Source: Rhypophila decipiens | Taxonomy: Eukaryota > Ascomycota > Sordariomycetes > Sordariales > Naviculisporaceae | DNA: 64,000 bases | Direction of reading: 5' to 3' | NCBI GenBank assembly: GCA_033297075.1 | Contig: MU858101.1 | Span: forward strand, 124,001 to 188,000 | Part shown: positions 33,247 to 43,488 of the stretch, piece after piece | How positions within the stretch are numbered: the stretch's first letter is position 1 | How the letters are laid out: the number at the start of each line of letters is the position of its first letter | Notes under the pieces: model-generated | The model's input: the letters and a program-made list of their open reading frames with translations, nothing else | Database searches by the model: none | What the model was told of the DNA's origin: nothing | Position numbers and translations under genes: made by a program

Positions 33247-36200
33247 TCAATATTTCCGGCCCCAAAGATTCTCCTTCAACATTCCCGCTGAAGACCCGGT
33301 ACCGAAAGAGTCATGTCGGTCAGGCCCAAATCCGGAAATACGGTGGTGATCACCACCATTTTCCCCAAGTGGATCGTGAGCGTCTCTTCTCCCAGTCACG
33401 CTCGGATGGCTGAATTTGTGCTTCTCTCTGTTCATGTCATCAACATCCTCATCCTCGTCAGGATTTTGGTTATCGTCCCCGTCTTCATTATTCCTCGGGT
33501 TGGAGTCACGATGATCGGCATCCTCTGAGCGATAACCTGCCCCCCGTAGAGCTGAAGATGACGAATTCCTACTTGCTCCTGTCCGAATCGACTTCGACGT
33601 CGACTTCACGGACTTGTCAGCCCGTGATCGGTCTGTTTCTATATCGAAACGTTCTCTGGTTGAAATGGCTAATCCGCCATCGGTAATCCCCAAGGTCTTT
33701 TGTCGAATGTCATCATACTCTTTGGTGAGCTCGGCGACCTTCCTGAAATGGTCCGCGCGTAGCTGTGGCTGTATATCAGGAGGAGTCTCACGGTATTCGT
33801 AGTGGGCGATGGCCGCAGCAACTCGGACAGCGTTGCGGATTTGGCGGCCGTTCCACCGTCCAATTTGGACGCTGTTGGTATTGTAGTGCTCCCGTGCAAA
33901 GTTTAGAATGTCAGATTCCCAGATGCCAACGGGTCGGAAATCCGGACAGGCGTCGTGTTGGAGAGACTCGGACCGTCTGAGTTGGCTGAGGTGGATTTTG
34001 AAGATCTCAACTGTCTGTAGCTCATCTAGAGGATGATAGCATATAGAGAGATGGACCCGAGACTTGACACCTTCGTCGAAAGCGCCGGCTCGCATAGTCG
34101 TAAGGAACAGGATTCCTGTGAATGTTTCGAGGTATCGCAGGAGTTCTTTGGCGGGTGTTGAAGCGTTAGAAGCATGTATGATTGGGCTTTTGGGATAAGA
34201 GCAATGATCATCTGGCGAAGAGAATACGTACTGGAGACAAAGATATTTTCTTGCACCCGAGTGCTCCTCCTCGTAAGCAGCACGTCTACTTCGTCCCACA
34301 AGACAATGCAGTCCCATTTGGTTGCTACCCTGAAGATACCATTCAGTTTTATGTCGTCATCCGCGTCATCTGGATTAACAACGATCAGCGGCTTGCCGCG
34401 GCTTTGTGCAATAGCTTCTACCGTCGCTGTCTTTCCAGTGCCCGGAGCACCCTGAAGGAGTATTACGAGTCCGCTGGCCTTTCCCCGGACGAAGTCATCT
34501 GTCGCCAGTGTGCTTGCGACTTCGATGAGTTTCTTCCGCTGAAAGTAGGAGTCAAGAAGAGCATTGAGGCGATCCTTAACCAGGCTCTTCTTCTTGAAAA
34601 TGACCTCCTCGAATGCCTTGGGTTGGCTCGATAGGTGTTGTAGGTTATTTACGTCGACGGGGATGAAGAAGTGGAAGCGGAGGATATAAACATACAGCCT
34701 TCTTGGCAGTAGTGCAAGATCGTCGTCTCCAAGCGATAAGGGGTCACCAGCCTTAAGCCCGTGAGGCTCGGAGATGTATCGATCGTTTGGCAAACATTTG
34801 TCGAACTGAAACCGATGGACGTCATCATTCAAGACCACGATCTCATAGCGTGACGAGAGATCCCGTTTGCGGTCTGAGGTATCCCATGTCACGACTGGAA
34901 AGGGCTCGATAAATGTCCGTGTGGAGACTTGGTAAGGTGTGCATGCACGATGAAAGATCCTCCATTGTAGACGATCATTCATGGCCTCCTTCACATCAAC
35001 ATAAACCTCGCCCGTGTATTCAGCCGTTTCCTTCATCGGTGCCCCCTTTGTAGAAACCATCATCGTGCCATCCGGATCTCCCATGAGGAACCAACCGCTG
35101 TGCCAGAGATGTTTCCGTCCTACACAATCAAGAAACCTTTCCCCCTGCAGCACCGCGTTGCGGTAGACGATGTCTGAGTCATGGGCAAAGCGAAGGGGAT
35201 AGACCGTCACGGAAGATATACTCCGTTCACCCGTGAAAGGAGGAATAGCAATTTTCTTCCAGACGGGAAAGTAGTGCTCTCCATCAAAGTCGATGTAGTA
35301 ACAGCGCAGTGTGAACCAGCCAACAATCGGTCGGGGCGCGACTGGTTCAGAGAACCAAAGAACATGGAGAGTATTCGAGTCTCTGTCTTCCTCGGAACCT
35401 GGGACATCGGATGAGGTGCCGCTAGATGAATCTGCGTACACAGTGTCGTATCTGATCCTTCCTTCATGCGGTCGGACGTCGGCTACTCTCCAAATGACCT
35501 TCATCGTATCCACGTACGAGTCGCTGCCTCGGAGCGTCTCGAAATGGGGATTGGTCTCCACGGACCCATCAACTATCAGTTCCCCTGGACGGAAGAGATA
35601 CCACAAATCATCAAATGTGATTTTTCTGCTGTTGTTGTTGTCGTTCTCAAACTGTCGGTACAAGGGAAGCAAGGAGCTGTCCACGAAATCGGTATAGCAG
35701 CGTATCTCCTCAACATCGCTCGTCGAATCCTGTTCACCTGTGGCATTCGATATATGCTCAAGAATTTCTAGCTCGAGACTAGCCAGTTTCTTCTTCATGG
35801 CCTCCTGGTGGAAAATCAAATATCCAAACGGCTTCATGAACGTGTGGGCCTTAGAAGTGTCCCACGTGTCACCGGTGATGTCGTTCAAGGCTTGGAGAAT
35901 CGCAGCTGATCGGATGCGGATTCGTTGGATCCATCTATGGGGGCTCGGAATCCATTTCTTGTAAAAAAGAGGGTGTCTCCAGGTCGCCCCTCTGTACTCG
36001 CCCCCAGGAGGATGGCGTCTGACGAACTCGTCCAGGACTTGCAGGTTCAAATCCGAGCCAGCCACCAATATGTCGATTGCGTATATTGGGTCGTCTGCAA
36101 GTACATTCTTGAATTGGCTCCAGTCGCATTCCCGAATCTCGGGTTTGAGTGGGGAAGTCGTTGGCTGTGGCTCGCAAAGGAAAATCCTTTCCTGTCGTCC

Positions 36201-36314
36201 ATATTCTGAGCCCCAATAGGGATTCCTCCCAGGCGAGTGTTCTTCCGTTTCGCGGTGGTCGTCGACGGCCATCCTCTTCTCTGCGGTATCAGTGTTGTGA
36301 TTCTCGTCAGCCAT
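33247..36314 (-). CDS. AAA-type ATPase, fungal DUF7025-AAA family
   Basis: Minus-strand exons 34232-36314 and 33247-34145; the 86-bp intron (GTACGT...AAAG, branch TTCTAACG) keeps phase. The product is 993 aa from a clear ATG. The N-terminal half, including CYYIDFDGEHYFPVWKK and the following PPFTGERSI segment, corresponds to the region preceding the ATPase in this family. Walker A is GAPGTGKT (about residues 622-629) and Walker B is CIVLWDEVDVLL (about 667-678). The sensor-1-like region ILFLTTMRAGAFDEGVKSRVH follows the intron. A lid-like helix region comes next, and the last 150 residues are charged and disordered (DEDEDVDD). The catalytic residues look intact. Substrate and partner are unknown; such ATPases are generic remodelling enzymes in moulds. 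Confidence 0.87.
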
Positions 36315-36873
36315 TTGTGCGGCACGGGATTTTGGAGCGCGAAGTACGCAGGAACTGGACTTGCAGACATGGAGGAACCGAAAAATAACATATTAAAATA
36401 CTTGCTCGAGTATGGCTGGGGAGTTCTTCCTTATTTGTTCGAAGTAGGCCTAGTTCGAAGGTCGAAATTCATGATAGTGGTCTGACCATCATCGGTTTCT
36501 GAGAAATCATATGGAAGTATGTACTGATCATCGCCCTTGCCCACTGAAGTCACAGTCTTTGCGCTGTCGCTAGCTCCATAGAGGCTCTGCGGAACGTTGA
36601 TTGGTCCACGCAGTTTCAGCTCCGAGTACCTGCCGTGATTAGCACCACCTCTCTTCCGGTCAGTGGGGTGACTGGGCAGCACCTGGCAAGCCTGGCCAGC
36701 GGAGAAGAACGTGAAAAGAAGCACCCTGCTTCGCCTTCCAATCATGCAGTGCAATGCCCTGCCGCCTACATATCGACCCCAGCGACCCAAGACGCTAAGG
36801 AATTTTCAACCACACGGTTTGTCTTTGGCCGGATCAGCAATCCGTTCAAGTATCCTGAAGCTTGCAAAGCATC
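36315..36873. promoter_or_regulatory. Divergent intergenic region
   Basis: These 559 bp separate the AAA ATPase ATG (minus) and the DUF7708-type gene ATG (plus). Overlapping short ORFs are present but none is supported. Confidence 0.45.
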
Positions 36874-39262
36874 ATGGAGAAAGAGGAGCACTTGCCCGCT
36901 TCCCTCGTGGACATCATGGAGAATCCAGCGAGCCAGGCGGCTTTGCGGGAGCTCCAAAGAAGAGAAGGAAAACCTCTCCCCTTGCTGGCCGGCCAAGCGA
37001 TATGGAACCCAGTTTCCCATGAATTTGTTCCGTCAAATGCGCTCAGGTAATTCTCAAAGACTGTACCATGACTGCACAATCGGAAGATAGAAGCTCACCA
37101 AGACTTAGCAAGCTCGAAAAGGCGATCAAAAGCGCCCAGGCTTCTGGGCTCGGCCTCAATATCGATATCAACAACTGCACCTGGGCGGAGGTGAGAGAGG
37201 CAAGAGCTACGCTGGAAAAGACAATGCAAAGAGCGAAGGAAACGTATGAAGCGAAGGCGGCCAATAACATACCCCGACGCTTGTTACGAAAAGGATCCAT
37301 TTTCAATCAGGTTGCTGCACCATTAGCGAGTCTGATACCAGACCAGATGGGTCTGAATGTTTTGCGCGCAGGACTAGGCATACTCTTTGCGGTCAGTACA
37401 CTGTACGTCGTTCAAATATCATGGTTCAACACTCACTCGAAGACAAGGCCCTTGAGCGACGCGAGAGTAACCGGGAAAAGATCTTTAATGTGTTTGAGGA
37501 CATCGGTATTGTTTTGGAGGATGCAGAGGAGCTTGCGGATCCCAACGTTAGTCCGTTTGGGCCTGAAATACAACGAGAGGGAGTGGAGCTCTACACCAAG
37601 GTACTCGAAGGGTTACCTGGCCTGTTGAGGATTGTTGATCCTAGTTCTACTGCTGGCCATGGACACAATTGTAGGCGTTTGTTCACCTTTTATCCGAGGC
37701 GGAGGGGTCGCAATGCTCACACATTATTCAGACTTGAAACGATCTATCTCACACGTAGTGCCCGGCATCGACACCACCAAGATCACCGAAATCACTGACA
37801 GCATCAAAAAGTCGTACGACAGGCTCCAGCAACGCGTTACGGCGGTTTGCCAACTGAGGATTGCCGAACTTCGCGACATAGGGGTCCAGCTGGTTGACTC
37901 CGAGACCAAGCTTCTAAGAATGTTCAACGCTGCTTATCAAGTAACAACTAACATTGATTACAACGTGGAGATCGTGAAGAAAAAGCAATATGAGATGGAT
38001 GAGAAGTTTGAAGAGCTGATGATGATGGGCTCAAACATATCCCGTTCCGAGGCTGTATTGCTTGAAAATATGGAAAGACTCAAATCGATTCATGAGCAAT
38101 CTCTGCAGGCCATGAAGAGAATGGCTGAACAATTGGCTAAGACAACCATCAACGGTGTGTACCAGAGCGGTTGTGACATGCAACGGACTCGAGGTTAGCT
38201 ACTAAACTCTATTCCCATCACTCTCTTTGTCCTGGGCTAACGCTCTTAGAATACTACCACGATATTTATCAAGAAGGTCAGTATATGACGTATTCGCCTT
38301 TGGCGCTGGACTCGCCAAGAATGCGAGAGCAAACACATGTCAGAAAGCCGCAGCAGCTGTCTAGTACCAACATTCTGAAAGTGATTGAGGCTCCAAACCC
38401 CCTCGTCCTCCACCAAGATATTATCAAGGTCCTTTCCGACGGCACAACGATGGAAGACGACGTGCTCCGAAGAGGCCGCTGGTTATTCACAATTCCACGC
38501 TTTCGGGCCTGGTTAGCAGATCAACGAAGCGACTACCTCTTTGTTGACGGTGATTGCAGCTCGGCTTTTAGTCCACGCACATCAGCACTTTCAGTCATCT
38601 GCGCTTCGCTCCTGGGAACCCTTAACGGCAATAATGAACAAAAAGGGCAGACTATTGCTCTGGGGTTCTTTTGCGGAGAGCACTTTCAGCTCACTGGCAA
38701 CGACTCCGACACCGACTCGACTTCGCCAACTGCCTTTGGACCACTCGGCATCCTTCGCAGCCTCATTGCGCAGCTGCTCACGTACCCTAGAACCCCTGTC
38801 TGGAGGTTTGAAGACCAAGCCTGGGCTGAAACGGACTTTGAGTTGAACGATCAGCAAGCAGCGAAAGCTATGATTCGGATTCTGCGGTCGCTTATAGCGC
38901 ATCTTTCACGACGTACCACAGTCTACATCATCATTGACAATCTGTCAGAGTATGAGGGGACTCTTAACGACCAATGGGACGAGGTCATAGATGTGCTGAT
39001 CTCCGGTTTGATCGATATTGCGGCCACCTGCACCATGGACAAAAGAGGCGTTTACGTGAAGACTCTTTTCACTTGTGTCTCCAGATGCCTTGCGCTCGAG
39101 AAGGCTCTGGACCTGGGCGATGAGTTCCAGGACTATGAGCAAGACCATCACATCAGCCTGTGGGGCGGAAATGTTGATTCAAGAGCTGGAGTGGCAAGCG
39201 CCTTTGAGAGTGACTTGCAGGATCTCTTTACTCCACCAGGCTGCCAAAGTGATAGTGAGTAG
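36874..39262 (+). CDS. DUF7708-type NLR-like protein with degenerate P-loop
   Basis: Five exons (36874-37046, 37109-37391, 37448-37670, 37732-38193, 38250-39262) join in phase to 717 aa. The N-terminus (LPLLAGQAIWNP...VPSNALSKLEKAIKSAQ, then NNCTWAEVREA) and the helical part up to about 390 match the fungal DUF7708-type STAND-associated region. The second half matches the paired P-loop-like module of such proteins: RRGRWLFTIPRFRAWL, then DYLFVDGDCSSAF where a Walker A would be, then LGFFCGEHF and GILRSLIAQLLTYP, then a Walker-B-like YIIIDNLSEYE. The GxxxxGK[ST] loop is absent, so nucleotide hydrolysis is doubtful. An ATG at 37068 would give a shorter protein lacking exon 1. The stop overlaps a GTGAGT, so a further exon cannot be excluded. 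Confidence 0.8.
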
Positions 39263-39694
39263 TTCAAAGGGGGCACTACACTTTTTTCTAGGGTTCTTTT
39301 GACTTTTTCTTTCCGGTATATCATCGCGATGGGCGGAAGCCATATTCGAAGACTTAAGTTGAGGCCTCAAAGGAAATAGGTACTCTATCTTACTGGACTG
39401 GCCACTCTCAAATCTGAGACAGCAACCACACAAAACATCCAAACAACCAAATCACCAAAGAACGCCACTGCAGTTACCACTAGAAGCTTCAATCTCAGAT
39501 TCTCAGGGACAATGGCAAAGGCAGCTCATTCACCACAGGAACATTATAAGAGAGGGAGAAGGCCCGGCCGCAACTCTCACTCGTCTAACTAGTTCAATCA
39601 CAGCAAGTCCCATCAATATTCACAATCATCAATCCCCCGAGTCCAGAGGCATTCCGAGGTCTCTCCCAGCCCACTACCACAACACATCCAAGAC
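39263..39694. promoter_or_regulatory. Intergenic, promoter of the coiled-coil gene
   Basis: 432 bp between two plus-strand genes. The last 150 bp are C/A rich, as expected for a fungal leader. No ORF is supported. Confidence 0.45.
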
Positions 39695-40363
39695 ATGGAT
39701 AATAAGACGAGGCGGCCGCGGCCCGTCATAATCCCATCAACTGCCGCCACATCAACCGCCGGACCCAGTGACGCCGCGGACGTGTATATGAATCAACGCT
39801 GGCCCAACGGAATCGATCGCGAATCGCTAGCACTAGCCAATCCGTTCATCTTTCCAAAGAAAACAGCCGCCCCAGACTCTGACTCAAAAGTCAGCCTCAC
39901 AAAGGAGACAATACACGAGATACGCCACGTCGTGAAATACGCTCTCAGTGACCCAGTGACCTGCATTCTTAACCACATCCAGGTCGCGAGGGAACAGACG
40001 GTCTCCGACCTGGATAAACTTATCGAGCAGGCATCAGAACGCATCATAATCGAGACGTATGCAAACATCGGCATGGCCATCAACCAGATTGATCAGAAGA
40101 TGAGGGCCAATCTCAAGGAGATAGAGACTACTCTCGGCACGCGGCTTCGGGATGTCGAGGGTGAGACGAGGTATGAGGTGGGTAAGACGAGGGAGATGAT
40201 CAAGGACGAATGGGATGACTTGCGCGAGGGTGTGGAGGATCTTAAGAAGCAGATGGCGGACCTTCAGGATAGGTTGGACAAGATACCTGCCAAGATTGTT
40301 GATGAGCTTGCGGATAAGGGGTGGGTTGTTACTGACCCTGGATCGCTGGTCTTTGGAGGCTAA
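39695..40363 (+). CDS. Coiled-coil hypothetical protein, 222 aa
   Basis: A single-exon ORF starting at an ATG in good context (CAAGACATGG). The first 65 residues are Pro/Ser/Ala rich with a basic start (KTRRPRP). From about residue 70 to 205 the protein is almost all amphipathic helix. Heptad-like hydrophobic spacing (IRHVVKYAL, VSDLDKLIEQA, IEETLGTRLRDVEGETR-like runs, DLREGVEDLKKQMADLQDRL) indicates a long coiled coil, resembling apolipoprotein- or tropomyosin-like helices. No signal peptide, membrane helix or catalytic motif. I do not recognise a family. Intron-less and 432 bp downstream of the DUF7708 gene. Confidence 0.65.
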   Translation: MDNKTRRPRPVIIPSTAATSTAGPSDAADVYMNQRWPNGIDRESLALANPFIFPKKTAAPDSDSKVSLTKETIHEIRHVVKYALSDPVTCILNHIQVAREQTVSDLDKLIEQASERIIIETYANIGMAINQIDQKMRANLKEIETTLGTRLRDVEGETRYEVGKTREMIKDEWDDLREGVEDLKKQMADLQDRLDKIPAKIVDELADKGWVVTDPGSLVFGG

Positions 40364-40796
40364 GGACGGTTGGATAAGCACCGAGATTGTTGGACGATGA
40401 GAGACATGATATCTCTTGTCTTAGCATCTGGAGGGCATGCATCTGAGATTCCGACTGGGCGTTTTGCGGATGCGCTAGTTTGATTAATCAAGATCTATAT
40501 GTGCTGACACAGCGATCATGGGTAACTCCAGTCTGGATTATTTCCTGGCACGATCAGGGGTCGCGATCGCATCACTCTTTGCGCTTTTTCACGTGTATGC
40601 CCACTAATGCTCTAGGCGCTATAAAGGGGTTATGTCACGTACCCAGCTACGTACTGCTCTTACGGAAGTACATAGCTAACGACGTGACATAACCTGAAAA
40701 TGTTCACAAATCCCCCAATCTCCACCCTCTCCCCACCTCCCAGTAATTGACCATTAAAACCCCCTCCCCTTAAATCCCAGCCCAGTATCCTCAAAA
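40364..40796. other. Convergent intergenic region
   Basis: 433 bp between the coiled-coil gene and the SDR gene stop. A short inverted pair (TTATGTCACGTAC at about 40629-40641 and GACGTGACATAA at 40681-40692) could form a hairpin. No gene. Confidence 0.5.
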
Positions 40797-42833
40797 TCAA
40801 AAAGTCCTCCCTCCAACCGCCCCAAAGTGTTTCAAAAACCGTCCCCAAACAGCTCTCCCCTCAACCTCCCCCACAACAACAACCCACAACACCCTACCGA
40901 CCCCATCCTCCCAATCCAACGGCCTCTGCGCCCCAAAGAGATGATCCATCTCGGGAGCGGAGGACATATACCCCGGATCGACGGTATTCATGCTCACAAG
41001 CCTTTCCTCCCAGCACGTCTGCGCTTCAGTCTGCACAATCATGTTAATAGCTGCTTTGGTCATGTTGGTATGCACGTGATGACCCTTTTTGTGGGAGTGG
41101 TCGGGTGTGGACTCGAATAGACCTTCGCGCGAAGAAACGTTTATTATATAGGCTAGGGGTTTTGTGGGGGTGTGGTTTGGGCGGTTGGCGGCTTTTCTGG
41201 CTTTGGTTGTGCTTGCACTGCTTGGGGGAGCAGCAGACGCCGGGGGAGAGGAACTGGGTCGGTTGGTCTTGAGCTCACCCATTAGGGGGAGCAGTTCCCT
41301 GCAGAGGATTAGCGGGACGAATGCGTTGACCGAGTGCGCCGAGATGATGTCTTCGTATGGGATCTCGGACACGGTTTGGACCCAGGAGGATTTGAAATAG
41401 GCTTCTATTTCTGTGAGCGAGGAAGTGCGCCCGTCGTCTTTGACGTTGCCTGGGACGGAGATTTCGGGTGGCGCGGAGGAGGAGGAGGTGGTGCCTTTGA
41501 GAAGTGGCGCTGATTTGGGAGGTTGATTGTCGTCGCCGACGCCACCGTAGAGGGCTAACGGCGTGATGCCCCCCCTAACACGTGGTGAGTAATAGTGTGG
41601 TGTTTGTTGGACTAGCTTGGTGCTCGACGCTTCCTTGCTCTGCTGCGTCTCTCGGACTATAGCTCGTTCCTCCTTCTTGATACTATCTGTCAGGGTCTGA
41701 GCAGCGTTGTTGATCAAGATATGGAGCCGCTCGGCTCCCCATTCTGCCAGTGCGATCTGCGTAGCCTTGACAAGGCCAAATGCATCCCGCGCAGTCCGAA
41801 AGTCGGCGCCAATGATTTTGAGTCTGTCCTGCCACTCTTCAAAGTCGGGCTCTTGGGAATACCGCACGGCTGCGTCGTTGGGATATCGCGTCGTGGCTAT
41901 CACTTTGGCCCCGCATCGCAAGAGTCGAAGGGCAGTCCGGTACCCTAGGTTTACTCGCGCGCCAGTGACGAGCGCAATCTTCCCGGGAAGCTTCAGGGAC
42001 GAAGGGAGGGATATGGAGTTGCCGGCGTAGTTGAATGCGCCACAAGGGCGGCACATGGACTTGTACACCGGGTGAGGGTCTTTGAGAAGAAACCTGCAGA
42101 TGTAGCAGCCCTGTTGGCGCTTTGGGGGCCGGAAGATGTGGTATTTGGCTACGTGGTCGTTCCATGAGCCCGAGATGGTTGTCAGCTCTTCTTTTGCTTG
42201 TTGACTGTCGAGCTCTTGCTCCTGATCGGACATTGCAGGAACGTCTTGTGCAACCAGGTGCTCCGTGATGATTGCTCGGGCGCCTTTGAGCTGCGTCAAT
42301 GACTCAGGGGCAAGCTCCGTAGCTGATGTCAGATAGTCAAGGACCTTGAGAGCATCGTCAATCTCTGCCGCTGTGGGAACCCCAGTGATGGCCATCGCCG
42401 TGTCTTTGAAGCGCTTGTTCTCTTCCTCGGGCGGAAGGTAGAGGTCAACCCTACGGACCTTGCTCAGACTCTCAAGTTCGGGATCCATCTCAGAGGCCAA
42501 CAAATAGTCATCGGCGGGGAGTGGGGGCTCTTTGAAGCTGTCGCCTCCCTTGTTGGCCTCTCTGAGGCGCGAGCGCATCTTGTCGTAGAGGAACTGCTTG
42601 AGCTCAGACGCGAGGTCGCTCATGGGGGTCAAATGGCTCGCGATTTCCATTGCCAACGGTGCGGACGGCTTTGGAAGGTGCATGGCGAGAGGACTGGCTG
42701 CGTAGCCATCGTCGATTCTCTGGGCATCTGCGAGCATCAGAGTCGCAATCTCGCCGGGGGTCGATTTGGCGATAATGTTGGCCCAGTAGGAATCCCGGGC
42801 CTCCGACTCGGAGACGGATTTGCTCATGTCCAT
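40797..42833 (-). CDS. SDR-family protein with N-terminal zinc-ribbon region
   Basis: A single-exon minus-strand ORF of 678 aa from ATG. Residues 1-230 are helical and charged without a known domain. At about 240-268 is CYICRFL...CRPCGAFNY, a pair of CxxC knuckles typical of a zinc ribbon. From about 280 a Rossmann SDR begins (LVTGARVNLGYRTAL, NAG-like NNAAQTL near 375). It is interrupted by a roughly 70-residue low-complexity insert and resumes with YIINVSSREGLFE and HTNMTKAAINM. At the usual YxxxK position the sequence is TNMTK, so the catalytic Tyr is replaced by Thr with Lys kept. I recall the same HTNM[ST]K motif in mould homologues, so it may be a family feature rather than damage. Redox activity is uncertain. 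Confidence 0.8.
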   Translation of the reverse strand: MDMSKSVSESEARDSYWANIIAKSTPGEIATLMLADAQRIDDGYAASPLAMHLPKPSAPLAMEIASHLTPMSDLASELKQFLYDKMRSRLREANKGGDSFKEPPLPADDYLLASEMDPELESLSKVRRVDLYLPPEEENKRFKDTAMAITGVPTAAEIDDALKVLDYLTSATELAPESLTQLKGARAIITEHLVAQDVPAMSDQEQELDSQQAKEELTTISGSWNDHVAKYHIFRPPKRQQGCYICRFLLKDPHPVYKSMCRPCGAFNYAGNSISLPSSLKLPGKIALVTGARVNLGYRTALRLLRCGAKVIATTRYPNDAAVRYSQEPDFEEWQDRLKIIGADFRTARDAFGLVKATQIALAEWGAERLHILINNAAQTLTDSIKKEERAIVRETQQSKEASSTKLVQQTPHYYSPRVRGGITPLALYGGVGDDNQPPKSAPLLKGTTSSSSAPPEISVPGNVKDDGRTSSLTEIEAYFKSSWVQTVSEIPYEDIISAHSVNAFVPLILCRELLPLMGELKTNRPSSSPPASAAPPSSASTTKARKAANRPNHTPTKPLAYIINVSSREGLFESTPDHSHKKGHHVHTNMTKAAINMIVQTEAQTCWEERLVSMNTVDPGYMSSAPEMDHLFGAQRPLDWEDGVGRVLWVVVVGEVEGRAVWGRFLKHFGAVGGRTF

Positions 42834-43488
42834 GTTGAAACTGTTTTGATGTCTTTCAGGTTTAAGCGTGCGTATATTCGATTAAAAAAAGCTCGTCAGT
42901 GTGGGTTATTGAACGGTGACTCCTCCGAGATTTCATGCAACTGGATATGTGACTCCTCCTGCTGGAGCTTAGCGCCAAGCCTGGTTGGCTGGAGGGCATT
43001 TGCTGCTGATTGGCTGAGAGGATCAGTACAAGAGGACTGAGGCAGCAACCACCAGTCTGGAGAATTGCAGGTGTTCGACACAGAAGGGATGCATAATCAC
43101 ACGAAATCAAAGACCAAGGTAAAGCCACTAAAATTCGTAGTGAGAAACTAGATGGGGATATAGTAGGTAAGAATGAGCCATACCGGCACAAGTGAAAATG
43201 CCCATGATCCCGCCAGCAATGCTGATAATAATAGCAAAAAACGCCTTCCACACCACTTTTATACGCATGCTTTCATGCCCTAGTAGCGCCCGATGCGACC
43301 CGAGTATACCCCCATGCATAGATATATAACAGCCCCCGAATAAGCCCATGACATGCTTCCATTGATCCCTCTACACGCATCATGGCCAAAATGGCACAGA
43401 TATAACAATGCCTACATCAACGTCCAAAGATAGACATATACGTCCACTGAGCCACGCGTATAGATCCCGATCACCAGTGGGTCCACTT
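42834..43488. other. Intergenic between two minus-strand genes
   Basis: 655 bp carrying the SDR promoter and the sirtuin 3' UTR. ORFs present are short and overlapping; none is supported. Confidence 0.5.

Noticed and set aside
37068..37108. ATG at 37068 as start of the DUF7708-type protein
   Set aside because: An upstream exon (36874-37046) splices in phase and supplies the family's N-terminal motif (LPLLAGQAIWNP), so the ATG is more likely intronic.
37644..37674. A 31-bp intron in the DUF7708-type gene
   Set aside because: It would keep frame but is too short to splice; the 61-bp intron 37671-37731 also keeps frame and has a proper donor, branch point and acceptor.
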